A DNA stretch of 16,485 nt from PSLL01 sp964389705 (GTDB lineage: Bacteria; Desulfobacterota_D; UBA1144; Nemesobacterales; CSP1-2): positions 1-16,485 of the forward strand of contig CAYMEO010000062.1 of the NCBI GenBank assembly GCA_964389705.1, in the 5' to 3' direction. Both the position numbers and the translations under genes were made by a program. Numbering within the stretch: position 1 is the first letter of the stretch; every line of letters starts with the position of its first letter. Under the pieces are notes generated by a model that worked only from the letters and a program-made list of their open reading frames with translations, was not told where the DNA came from and made no database searches. Below are positions 6,720 to 12,924 of this stretch, piece after piece.

Positions 6720-7391
6720 ATGAAAAAAATCTTTATTTCTCTAATAATTGTTTTAACCTTTATTCTGGCAACTCCAGGTATGAGCTCTGCTAGAGCCTTC
6801 GGTGGTCGGGGAGGGTTTGGTGGAGGAGGATTTATGCATGTGGGCTCTATGCATAGTTTTGGTATGGCTAACCGCGGCTTCGGTATGACGGGGTCCTTCC
6901 ATAATTTTAGTATGGGTAATCGCAGTTTTGGTATGAGTAATCATGGCCTTAGCATGGTAAGAACGTTTCATAATTCTGGTATGGTGATGGGCAATCGTAA
7001 CCTTATTATGGAAAGACAGATGCCTATTAATAGAACGGTTAATATTCATAATAGTACTGCTACACATAGCCTTAATAGTTTTAGTAGATTAAGCGATGCC
7101 CATAATTTCGGTGTTGAAAGGCATGGGTTTAATGATCGGCTGAGATTTCGTGAAGGTCACGAGTTCAGAGAGTTTGAGCACCGCCACTTTAGAGAGGAGT
7201 TTTTTGAACATCGTCCGTTCTTTAGGGAAAGAGATATAGATATATTCGTAACCTCGTTTGGTTTCAGCCCGTTCTTTTTTACTCCAGTTGTTTTTCCGGT
7301 TGTGTTTGGCCCTATTATACCCTGTCCGCTTGTGTTTGACCCATTCTTTTTTACCCCATTCTTTGCGCTTAATTTTGGATTTGTAATTTAG
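6720..7391 (+). CDS. Secreted Met/His/Asn-rich repeat protein with Phe-rich C-terminus
   Basis: The 223-residue protein starts at ATG 6720, with GGGGAGGTG about 8 bases upstream, and has a clear signal peptide (MKKIFISLIIVLTFILA) probably cleaved after SSARA near residue 26. Three regions follow. First comes a glycine-rich stretch and then degenerate Met/Asn/His/Gly repeats (about 30-94). Next is a His/Arg/Glu/Phe-rich part (about 120-173) with HEFREFEHRHF-like runs. Last is a strikingly aromatic, Pro-rich C-terminus (about 180-223) in which FSPFFFTPVV and FDPFFFTPFF are near copies. No family is recognised. Methionine and histidine richness outside the cytoplasm could bind Cu or Ag, but that is a guess; a structural surface or matrix role is equally possible. 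Codons are AT-rich compared with neighbours. Confidence 0.8.
   Translation: MKKIFISLIIVLTFILATPGMSSARAFGGRGGFGGGGFMHVGSMHSFGMANRGFGMTGSFHNFSMGNRSFGMSNHGLSMVRTFHNSGMVMGNRNLIMERQMPINRTVNIHNSTATHSLNSFSRLSDAHNFGVERHGFNDRLRFREGHEFREFEHRHFREEFFEHRPFFRERDIDIFVTSFGFSPFFFTPVVFPVVFGPIIPCPLVFDPFFFTPFFALNFGFVI
6834..7001 (+). repeat. Degenerate coding repeats (FGM-x-N-R/H type)
   Basis: Codons 39-94 of the secreted protein contain repeated short units such as SFGMANRG, FGMTG, FSMGNR, SFGMSNHG and LSMVRT. Two longer near copies share the pattern T/G-x-F-H-N-x-x-M-x-G-N-R (about residues 57-68 and 82-93). The nucleotide copies have diverged, so the repeat is old or under amino-acid-level selection. Confidence 0.6.
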
Positions 7392-7451
7392 ATAATCTGG
7401 GGCGGCTGAATATGTTTTAAAGCTGACCTATCATTTGCTTTAATCTTCTTT

Positions 7452-7516
7452 GTAAAAGGGGCAGTGGAGGTCTCTTGTCAGTAGCTTTTTCTATCTCTTT
7501 ACGAGACCTATTTTAC
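7452..7516 (+). terminator. Possible stem-loop terminator after secreted-protein gene
   Basis: AGGTCTC (7468-7474) and GAGACCT (7503-7509) form a perfect 7-base stem around a 28-base loop, followed by ATTTTAC. An outer pair, GTAAAA (7452-7457) and TTTTAC (7511-7516), could extend it after a bulge. The T-tract is short, so termination is uncertain. Confidence 0.35.
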
Positions 7517-7545
7517 TTGACAATCAACCCTCAATCCGTTACATT
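7517..7545 (+). promoter_or_regulatory. Sigma70 promoter for dodecin gene
   Basis: A perfect -35 TTGACA (7517-7522) lies 17 bases from TACATT (7540-7545). Transcription would begin near 7552, leaving a leader of about 134 bases before the dodecin ATG. Confidence 0.6.
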
Positions 7546-7589
7546 GTGGTGTCTTTTACCCCAAATAAAAATAAAAATATAGAAAAGAG

Positions 7590-7625
7590 CCTGGTTTAGA
7601 TGCTTTGCTATCTTTTCAAACTAGG
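7590..7625 (+). other. Stem-loop in dodecin mRNA leader
   Basis: CCTGGTTT (7590-7597) pairs with AAACTAGG (7618-7625) through one G-U wobble, and AGAT (7598-7601) can pair with ATCT (7610-7613) inside it. The structure lies in the middle of the predicted leader. It does not resemble the FMN riboswitch or another class I know; a regulatory role is inferred only from leader length and pairing. Confidence 0.4.
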
Positions 7626-7685
7626 TAATTCTGCCAAGTTGGGATAGATTTGGATTGAAATTAACCTAACCGGAGGAAGTGTGAT

Positions 7686-7895
7686 ATGGCTGTAGCACGA
7701 GTAACCGAAGTGATCGGAGCATCCAGCAAATCTTGGGAAGATGCGGTTCATAGTGCTCTGAAAAGAGCAAACAAGACTCTGCGCAATCTTACAGGTCTAG
7801 AGGTTGTTAAGATGAATGCACATATAGAGAATGGAAAGATTACTGAATACAGGGCGCATGTCAAGATTACCTTTATCCTGGAAGATACAAAGTAA
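7686..7895 (+). CDS. Dodecin (flavin-binding storage/buffer protein)
   Basis: At 69 residues it matches the usual dodecin length and pattern: RVTEVIGASSKSWEDAVHSALKRA, then RNLTGLEVVKMNAHIENGKI, then EYRAHVKITFILE. The tryptophan in SWEDA (residue 17) is the expected aromatic residue that stacks on the flavin. Dodecins assemble into hollow dodecamers that bind flavins and are thought to buffer free FMN or riboflavin. A strong Shine-Dalgarno, CGGAGGAAG, lies about 7 bases upstream. It stands alone between its own promoter and the ETF genes; proximity to a flavoprotein operon may be meaningful or coincidental. Confidence 0.93.
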   Translation: MAVARVTEVIGASSKSWEDAVHSALKRANKTLRNLTGLEVVKMNAHIENGKITEYRAHVKITFILEDTK

Positions 7896-7911
7896 GTAAT
7901 CTCCGGGCTCG

Positions 7912-7940
7912 TTGGAATCCTTGGGCGGCTTTAATAAATT
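7912..7940 (+). promoter_or_regulatory. Possible promoter for etfB-etfA
   Basis: TTGGAA (7912-7917) and TAAATT (7935-7940) have a 17-base spacer and sit about 110 bases before the etfB start. This is a moderate match; cotranscription from the dodecin promoter is also possible because no terminator is seen between the genes. Confidence 0.4.
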
Positions 7941-8049
7941 ATTATGAAAGGAGGCGGTATTCTACTCTGGTGTAGGTCTGATTATACGTAGATTAGCCCT
8001 GGATCATAAGGGATTTTGAAATACTATTAAAAATAGGAGGGAGAGTGCG

Positions 8050-8865
8050 GTGAAGATTGTCGTTATCGTTAGGCAAACTCCGGATACTGAGGCAAAGATT
8101 AAGGTTGCATCAACCGGAAATTCAATTGATACAGAAGGGATAAAATGGATTGTAAATCCCTACGATGAATTTGCAATTGAAGAGGGAATTAAAATTAAGG
8201 AGAATCTCAAAACGGGTGAGGTAATTCTCATTACGATGGGGCCTGCAAGATGCGTCGAGGCTCTTCGCACTGGGCTTGCGATGGGTGCAGATAGAGCAGT
8301 GCACATAAAGGATGAGAGTTTCGCGTTCACAGATTCTTATGCGAGTGCAAAGGTGATTGCAGCTGAGATTAAAAACCTGGGTGGATTCGATTTGATACTC
8401 ACTGGAAAGAAGATGATTGATGAGGAAACAGGTCAAATTGGAATTCAGGTGGCAGAGGAGCTAGGAGTTCCTCATGTTGCAATAGTAACCAAGATGCAAG
8501 TATCCCCAGACGGAAAAAAGGTAACATGCCAGAGAGAGGTTGAAGGTGGACAGGTTATAGTTGAGGTTCCACTTCCAGCCCTTATAACGTGTGAAAGGGG
8601 GCTCAATGAACCGAGATATGCATCGCTTCCTGGAATTATGAAGGCAAAGAAAAAAGAGGTAAAAGAGGTCACACCTGATAAAATTAACCTCGAGGCGTTA
8701 GGTCTTACTAAAGAATCCCTTGGCCAAGCCGGGGCACGACTCAGGATTACAAAGCTTGAGGTTCCCCAGGTACAGCGGAGGCTCAAAATAATCAAGGGGG
8801 CTGAGACTCAGGAAGCGGCACGTGAGCTTGTAAGGCTTCTTAGAGAAGAAGCCAAAGTGATTTGA
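8050..8865 (+). CDS. etfB: Electron transfer flavoprotein beta subunit
   Basis: The 271-residue protein starts at GTG 8050, with AGGAGG (8035-8040) 9 bases upstream. Family features are NPYDEFAIEE (36-45), ITMGPARCVEALRTGLAMGADRA (about 61-83), the nucleotide-binding segment GKKMIDEETGQIG (119-131) and the signature LNEPRYASLPGIMKAKKK (185 onward). In the last, Leu193 matches the recognition-loop leucine of human ETF (Leu195), which docks into acyl-CoA dehydrogenases. EtfAB carries electrons from such dehydrogenases to the quinone pool. The RYASLPGIMKAKKK segment resembles the canonical non-bifurcating type; the DEETGQ loop is not identical to either the canonical DDD or the bifurcating DGDTAQ form. 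The C-terminus is a little longer than in human EtfB. Confidence 0.95.
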   Translation: MKIVVIVRQTPDTEAKIKVASTGNSIDTEGIKWIVNPYDEFAIEEGIKIKENLKTGEVILITMGPARCVEALRTGLAMGADRAVHIKDESFAFTDSYASAKVIAAEIKNLGGFDLILTGKKMIDEETGQIGIQVAEELGVPHVAIVTKMQVSPDGKKVTCQREVEGGQVIVEVPLPALITCERGLNEPRYASLPGIMKAKKKEVKEVTPDKINLEALGLTKESLGQAGARLRITKLEVPQVQRRLKIIKGAETQEAARELVRLLREEAKVI

Positions 8866-8876
8866 TATGAGGATCA

Positions 8877-8996
8877 TTAGTCACGAGTAAAGGGAATATA
8901 TGCGAAAAGAAGAATACAGCAAACAGTAGGCAGAATACAGGAAAAAAACCAAGCCTCTGCATTCTGCTTGCCCCATTCATCTCAATTCGTGGCTAA
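8877..8996 (+). repeat. Nested inverted-repeat element between etfB and etfA
   Basis: Outer arms TTAGTCACGA (8877-8886) and TCGTGGCTAA (8987-8996) match at 9 of 10 positions (the exception is a G-U pair in RNA) and resemble the arms of the recR-leader element. Inside lie two direct copies of AGAATACAG (8911-8919, 8932-8940) and a second hairpin. In that hairpin CAGAAT (8931-8936) pairs with ATTCTG (8961-8966), helped by CAGG (8938-8941) pairing with CCTCTG just before it. This looks like one miniature repeat inserted in another. The 20 codons upstream of etfA ATG 9028 that are open here are repeat sequence, not protein. Confidence 0.6.
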
Positions 8997-9027
8997 ATTG
9001 AGTTGTTCGTTAAAAGGAGGTAAGGAA

Positions 9028-10023
9028 ATGAGCAATGAAATTTGGGTAGTAGCCGACATCACAATAGATGGAAAGGTTAGAAAGGCAACATTTGAGGCAT
9101 TATCCGAGGCGCGTAGAAAGCTCGTTCCAAAACTGGGAGGTCAGTTATGCAGTGTCCTCCTTGGCTCAGGAGTTTCGGGGCTTGCCCAGGAACTGGGAAA
9201 GTATGGAGCTGAGAAGGTTTATGTTGTGGATAATGAACTCTTAAAGGACTATACTCCTGAGGGATATGCAATTGCACTTGCAGATTTAATTAAAAAACAC
9301 CAACCGCCCATTGTAATTACGGGAAACACATCTGTTGGTCAGGATTTTTTTCCAAGGGTTGCGGCCCTTGTAGGGGCAGGACTCACAATGGACGCAATTG
9401 ATTTAGACCTTACAGATGATAAGAGATTAAAGATTAAGCGATATATGTACTCTGCAAAGTCCATTGCCACAGTGGAGTTCCTTGATCATAAGCCCATGAT
9501 GGTGACAATCAGGCCGAATGTATTTAAGCCCGAAGAAGAGCCAAAGAATCCGGAGGTTGTGAATGAATCGGTTAGCCTTAAGCCCGAAGACATAAAAACA
9601 AAGATTATAGAGGTTAAAAGAAAAGAGTCCACGAGGCCTGAGTTAACAGAGGCCGATAGAATTGTCTCTGGTGGGCGTGGAATGGGAAGTGGAGATAATT
9701 TCAAATTCATATTTGAGCTTGCCGATGCAATAGGCGCTGCAGCAGGCGCATCACGTGCAGCAGTAGATGCTGGATTTGTTCCCTATGCCATGCAGGTTGG
9801 ACAAACCGGAAAGGTCGTCTCTCCCACCCTTTACATTGCGGTTGGAATCTCAGGCTCAGTTCAGCACTTTGCTGGAATGGGTTCATCTAAGGTAATTGTA
9901 GCAATAAATAAAGACCCAGATGCACCGATCTTCCAGAAATGCGACTATGGTATTGTAGGAGACCTATTTCAGATAGTTCCTGCGCTTACAGAAGAGTTTA
10001 AGAAGCTCCTTGCACAGCAGTAG
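9028..10023 (+). CDS. etfA: Electron transfer flavoprotein alpha subunit
   Basis: The 331-residue protein starts at ATG 9028, chosen because AAAGGAGG (9013-9020) lies 7 bases upstream and MSNEIWVVAD is a typical N-terminus. The C-terminal FAD domain is textbook: SGGRGMGSGDNFKF, then GAAAGASRAAVDAGFVP, MQVGQTGKVVSPTLYIAVGIS, GSVQHFAGM, AINKDPDAPIFQKCDYGIVGD and the final PALTEEFKKL. It holds the redox-active FAD of the EtfAB heterodimer. It lies 162 bases after etfB, an unusually wide gap for this pair, filled by the nested repeat element. A strong palindromic terminator follows the stop codon. Confidence 0.96.
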   Translation: MSNEIWVVADITIDGKVRKATFEALSEARRKLVPKLGGQLCSVLLGSGVSGLAQELGKYGAEKVYVVDNELLKDYTPEGYAIALADLIKKHQPPIVITGNTSVGQDFFPRVAALVGAGLTMDAIDLDLTDDKRLKIKRYMYSAKSIATVEFLDHKPMMVTIRPNVFKPEEEPKNPEVVNESVSLKPEDIKTKIIEVKRKESTRPELTEADRIVSGGRGMGSGDNFKFIFELADAIGAAAGASRAAVDAGFVPYAMQVGQTGKVVSPTLYIAVGISGSVQHFAGMGSSKVIVAINKDPDAPIFQKCDYGIVGDLFQIVPALTEEFKKLLAQQ

Positions 10024-10050
10024 TTTTTATTTTTTGATAAACACGATTTT

Positions 10051-10074
10051 AGGGGCACATTGCAATGTGCCCCT
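10051..10074 (+). terminator. Perfect palindromic terminator after etfA
   Basis: AGGGGCACATTG (10051-10062) is followed directly by its exact reverse complement CAATGTGCCCCT (10063-10074), then ATTTTTAT. The hairpin plus U-tract fits Rho-independent termination of the plus-strand etf transcript. On the minus strand, downstream of murI, the hairpin is followed by AAAATCG rather than U residues, so it may only pause or protect that transcript. Confidence 0.8.
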
Positions 10075-10078
10075 ATTT

Positions 10079-10891
10079 TTATATATCCACCTGTTCAACC
10101 CGCTCTATTTTCTCACCTAGAAATCTCTCTGCGATAGAAATGAAGGTTTCTGAGACATCTGTGAGATAGAACTCCTTTTGAGGAGAGGCAAAATTTTTGT
10201 TTGAGATGTTGTTTTCTCTAAGAATCCTTTCTATCTCTGAAGCAGTCTCTTCGGCGGAATCTACAAGTGTGACTCCTTTTCCAATAACATTTTGAATTGT
10301 GGATTTGAGAAGCGGATAATGGGTACAGCCAAGTATGAGAACATCAATCCCGGATTCTTTCAAGTCCTCTAGATATTCTTTCGCCGCAATCTCCACAATC
10401 TCTCCATAAGTCCAGCCCTCTTCAGCGAGTGGAACAAAAAGAGGACAGGCTTTAGAATAGACCTCTATTTCAGGGGAAATATTTTCTATGGCCTTCTTGT
10501 ATGCATTGCTTCTTATCGTTGAAGGTGTCCCTATCACCCCCACTTTTCCTGTCCTAGTGACTCTGGCTGCCTTTCTTGCTCCCGGTTCGATTACCCCTAT
10601 TACTGGGATTTCAAAATCCCATCGCAGGCTCGGAAGCGCAACGGCAGAGGCGGTGTTGCATGCGACAACTAAGAGCTTGATGCCCTTTGATAATAGAAAT
10701 CTGGCATTGCCTTCCGAATACGCAATCACAGTTCGGCTGGATTTTGTTCCATAAGGAACCCTGGCCGTATCGCCTAGATAAATGAGATTCTCATTCGGAA
10801 GCCTTTTCAGAATCTCCCTTACAACCGTAAGCCCACCGATGCCAGAATCGAATACTCCTATGGGAGATAAACTGATTTGGGTTTTAGTCAT
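10079..10891 (-). CDS. murI: Glutamate racemase
   Basis: The 270-residue enzyme interconverts L- and D-glutamate for peptidoglycan precursor synthesis in the cytoplasm. The N-terminal IGVFDSGIGGLTV contains Asp15 and Ser16. The two catalytic cysteines are Cys78 in VACNTAS and Cys189 in LGCTHYPLL, with His191 alongside. Length and motif order are normal. The ATG at 10891 has no Shine-Dalgarno, and the promoter upstream places transcription start at or next to this ATG, so translation is probably leaderless. No downstream start is possible without losing the N-terminal motif. It stands alone, convergent with etfA. Confidence 0.96.
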   Translation of the reverse strand: MTKTQISLSPIGVFDSGIGGLTVVREILKRLPNENLIYLGDTARVPYGTKSSRTVIAYSEGNARFLLSKGIKLLVVACNTASAVALPSLRWDFEIPVIGVIEPGARKAARVTRTGKVGVIGTPSTIRSNAYKKAIENISPEIEVYSKACPLFVPLAEEGWTYGEIVEIAAKEYLEDLKESGIDVLILGCTHYPLLKSTIQNVIGKGVTLVDSAEETASEIERILRENNISNKNFASPQKEFYLTDVSETFISIAERFLGEKIERVEQVDI

Positions 10892-10898
10892 GGGTTTA

Positions 10899-10926
10899 AA
10901 TTTAGATTAATGAGTTTGGATGTCAA
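10899..10926 (-). promoter_or_regulatory. murI promoter giving a probable leaderless mRNA
   Basis: Reading leftwards, TTGACA (10926-10921) is a perfect -35, followed after 16 bases by TAAATT (10904-10899). The usual 7-base distance from the -10 puts transcription start at about 10892-10891, where the murI ATG begins. Confidence 0.55.
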
Positions 10927-11105
10927 CTTAGGAGCTGGCAAAATGAAAGTATTGCTTGCATATTTGTTAGAGAAGGATCTATCGGGATAAGTAGATTTTT
11001 GTGATTTTTTGGTTATAATAATATACATGTTAAATTCCTCATTTTCCTGTCTGAGCGGCTCTTCTATTTAGGTGTTACCAACCATATATCAAAAGAGGTG
11101 AAAAA

Positions 11106-11537
11106 ATGAGTCTGGTTCTAGAGGTATATAGGGATAATATCGAATTTCTAAAAACTGCTGTACACCTAACCTACGAAACCTTAAGTGAATTTTACCGTCT
11201 CTGGTCTCATCTACTGAGACCAACTGATCTCGCACGTCCTTTATGGGGCAGTTATGAATATGAAGAGGAGAAGGTAGATGGGATTCAGAAAAAGGCCGTT
11301 AATTTTCTTTCCAAGCTATATGACCTATCTGACGGTGATCAATCTAAGCAATTTAGCATGTATGAGATTGGCGAAGAGCTAGAATATGATGAGTTTGAAA
11401 CTGAGCTTATTGTAGAGACTCTATCTCGCGCTGAGTTGATTAAACACGAGAAATCCTCCAATGAGGTCAGAATTACTCCTTATGGGATTATGACGGTAAA
11501 AGGTGAAATAACCGTTGGTTATGCTCCGATTCATTGA
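11106..11537 (+). CDS. Unidentified protein with winged-helix-like C-terminal half
   Basis: The 143-residue protein is not recognised. The N-terminal half (1-50) is helical and aromatic (YRDNIEFLKTAVHLTYETLSEFYRLW). The second half, about 60-135, has the order helix, helix (FSMYEIGEELEYDEFETELIVETLSRAELI), then two short strands (EVRITPYGIMTVKGEI), which fits a winged helix-turn-helix, but the fold is an inference. There is no membrane segment or signal peptide. AGAGGTG precedes the ATG by 6-7 bases. A TATAAT at 11014-11019 without a good -35 is the only promoter hint. It is convergent with radA, only 10 bases apart, and has no obvious partner gene. It could be a transcription regulator or a small adaptor. 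Confidence 0.75.
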   Translation: MSLVLEVYRDNIEFLKTAVHLTYETLSEFYRLWSHLLRPTDLARPLWGSYEYEEEKVDGIQKKAVNFLSKLYDLSDGDQSKQFSMYEIGEELEYDEFETELIVETLSRAELIKHEKSSNEVRITPYGIMTVKGEITVGYAPIH

Positions 11538-11547
11538 AACGCGTTAA

Positions 11548-12912
11548 TTAAAACAACGCCTCAATTGCCTTTTCAATTGATACTGCCCCAATAAGGGAGA
11601 TGCTGGTGTCCAAGTGCTTGAGTCTCTCAAGGTTTATTCGGGGAAGGACGCATTTACGAAACCCCAGTTTCTCGGCCTCCTTGAGCCTGAGTTCAACCTG
11701 AGAGACGCCCCGCACTTCACCGGCAAGGCCGATTTCACCAAACACGACTATATCGGATTCGATCGGCTTATTTAAGAGACTCGATGCGAGAGAGGCGCTG
11801 ATTCCAAGGTCAATCGCAGGTTCCTCAATTCTCACTCCGCCTGCAACATTCATGAATATATCGTGGCCTGAGATTCTTAACCCTGCCCTCTTCTCTAGCA
11901 CTGCGGCAAGAAGAGAGACGCGGTTATAATCAAGCCCTATAGTTGTTCTTCTGGGCACACCGAAATTGCACGGTGAAACCAGGGCCTGAATCTCTACTAA
12001 GATTGGTCTTGTGCCCTCAAGGCTTGGAATGACAACTGAGCCTGGGGCGTTTGCGGGGCGTTCGGAGAGGAATATTTCTGATGGATTTTTTACCTCTTCA
12101 AGTCCGCTCTCATGCATCTCAAATACGCCGATCTCATTTGTTGAGCCAAATCTATTTTTTACAGCCCTTAGGATTCTATAGGAGTGCTCTCTCCCGCCTT
12201 CAAAATAGAGCACCGTATCTACAAGGTGCTCTAGAACCTTTGGTCCGGCAATGGTTCCCTCCTTTGTCACGTGACCGATAAGAAAAACCGCCGTACCGTT
12301 TGTCTTTGCATATTGCATAATCTTTGCTGCGCTCTCCCTTATCTGTCCTACACTCCCCGGAGCGGAGGGAAGATCCTCAGTGTATATGGTCTGAATCGAA
12401 TCAATTACCGCGAGTTTTGGTGAAAGCCTCCCTATCTCATCGAGTATGTTCTCTACGGAGGTTTCTGCAAAAACAAAGAGCCTATCGGAGCCCACACCCA
12501 TTCGCTCGGCTCTCATCTTTACCTGCTCCGGGGATTCTTCGCCCGTAACATAGAGAACGCTCCTTTTAGAGAGACTTACATTGTTTACCATTTCAAGAGC
12601 GAGTGTGGATTTTCCAATCCCAGGATCGCCTCCTACAAGCACAAGTGAGCCAGGAACGAATCCACCTCCAAGAACCCTGTCTAGTTCTCCGATTCCCGTT
12701 GCGATTCTCTCTTCCTTTGTGCTTTTTATTTGTGTAATGACAACAGAAGAGGAGTTACGAGAAATCCTTCCATGGCTTTTCTTCTCGCTTATTACCCTTT
12801 CTTCAACATAGCAGTTCCACTGGCCGCAGGCCGGGCACTTCCCCAACCACCGTGGTGATGAATTGCCACAGTTCTGACATATAAATTGGAATTGTGTTTT
12901 AGATTTTTTCAT
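11548..12912 (-). CDS. radA: DNA repair protein RadA
   Basis: The 454-residue protein has all RadA parts: an N-terminal zinc finger (C12, C15, C26, C29), a RecA-like ATPase with Walker A GGDPGIGKST (94-103), the RadA-specific KNRFG motif (252-256), and a C-terminal Lon-protease-like domain (about 270-454) that in this family is not a protease. RadA is a branch-migration helicase that works with RecA in recombination, so it complements recR in this window. It begins 12 bases after the PrmA-like gene on the same strand and has no Shine-Dalgarno; translation may depend on coupling. Only 10 bases separate its stop from the convergent gene, with just a weak GCGTT/AACGC hairpin (11541-11545, 11555-11559) between them. 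Confidence 0.96.
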   Translation of the reverse strand: MKKSKTQFQFICQNCGNSSPRWLGKCPACGQWNCYVEERVISEKKSHGRISRNSSSVVITQIKSTKEERIATGIGELDRVLGGGFVPGSLVLVGGDPGIGKSTLALEMVNNVSLSKRSVLYVTGEESPEQVKMRAERMGVGSDRLFVFAETSVENILDEIGRLSPKLAVIDSIQTIYTEDLPSAPGSVGQIRESAAKIMQYAKTNGTAVFLIGHVTKEGTIAGPKVLEHLVDTVLYFEGGREHSYRILRAVKNRFGSTNEIGVFEMHESGLEEVKNPSEIFLSERPANAPGSVVIPSLEGTRPILVEIQALVSPCNFGVPRRTTIGLDYNRVSLLAAVLEKRAGLRISGHDIFMNVAGGVRIEEPAIDLGISASLASSLLNKPIESDIVVFGEIGLAGEVRGVSQVELRLKEAEKLGFRKCVLPRINLERLKHLDTSISLIGAVSIEKAIEALF

Positions 12913-12924
12913 GAGTTGAATTAT

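Noticed and set aside
6753..7067. Minus-strand frame rich in His/Thr/Ile opposite the secreted protein
   Set aside because: It is the complement of the Met/Asn/His repeat codons and has no start signals.
7946..7995. Orphan AAAGGAGG before a 15-codon frame upstream of etfB
   Set aside because: The only ATG (7944-7946) directly abuts the AAAGGAGG motif instead of following it, and the next codons after the motif offer only ATT or GTG-TAG; the frame MKGGGILLW is too short to support.
8050..8865. EtfB as a clear electron-bifurcating type
   Set aside because: The GDTAQ-type loop is absent and the recognition loop resembles canonical ETF; the evidence is not sufficient either way.
8968..9027. N-terminal extension of etfA
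   Set aside because: The residues come from the repeat element, and a strong Shine-Dalgarno marks ATG 9028.
12051..12811. Several plus-strand open frames opposite radA
   Set aside because: They are antisense shadows of a well-supported gene, rich in Ser/Pro/Arg with no ribosome sites.
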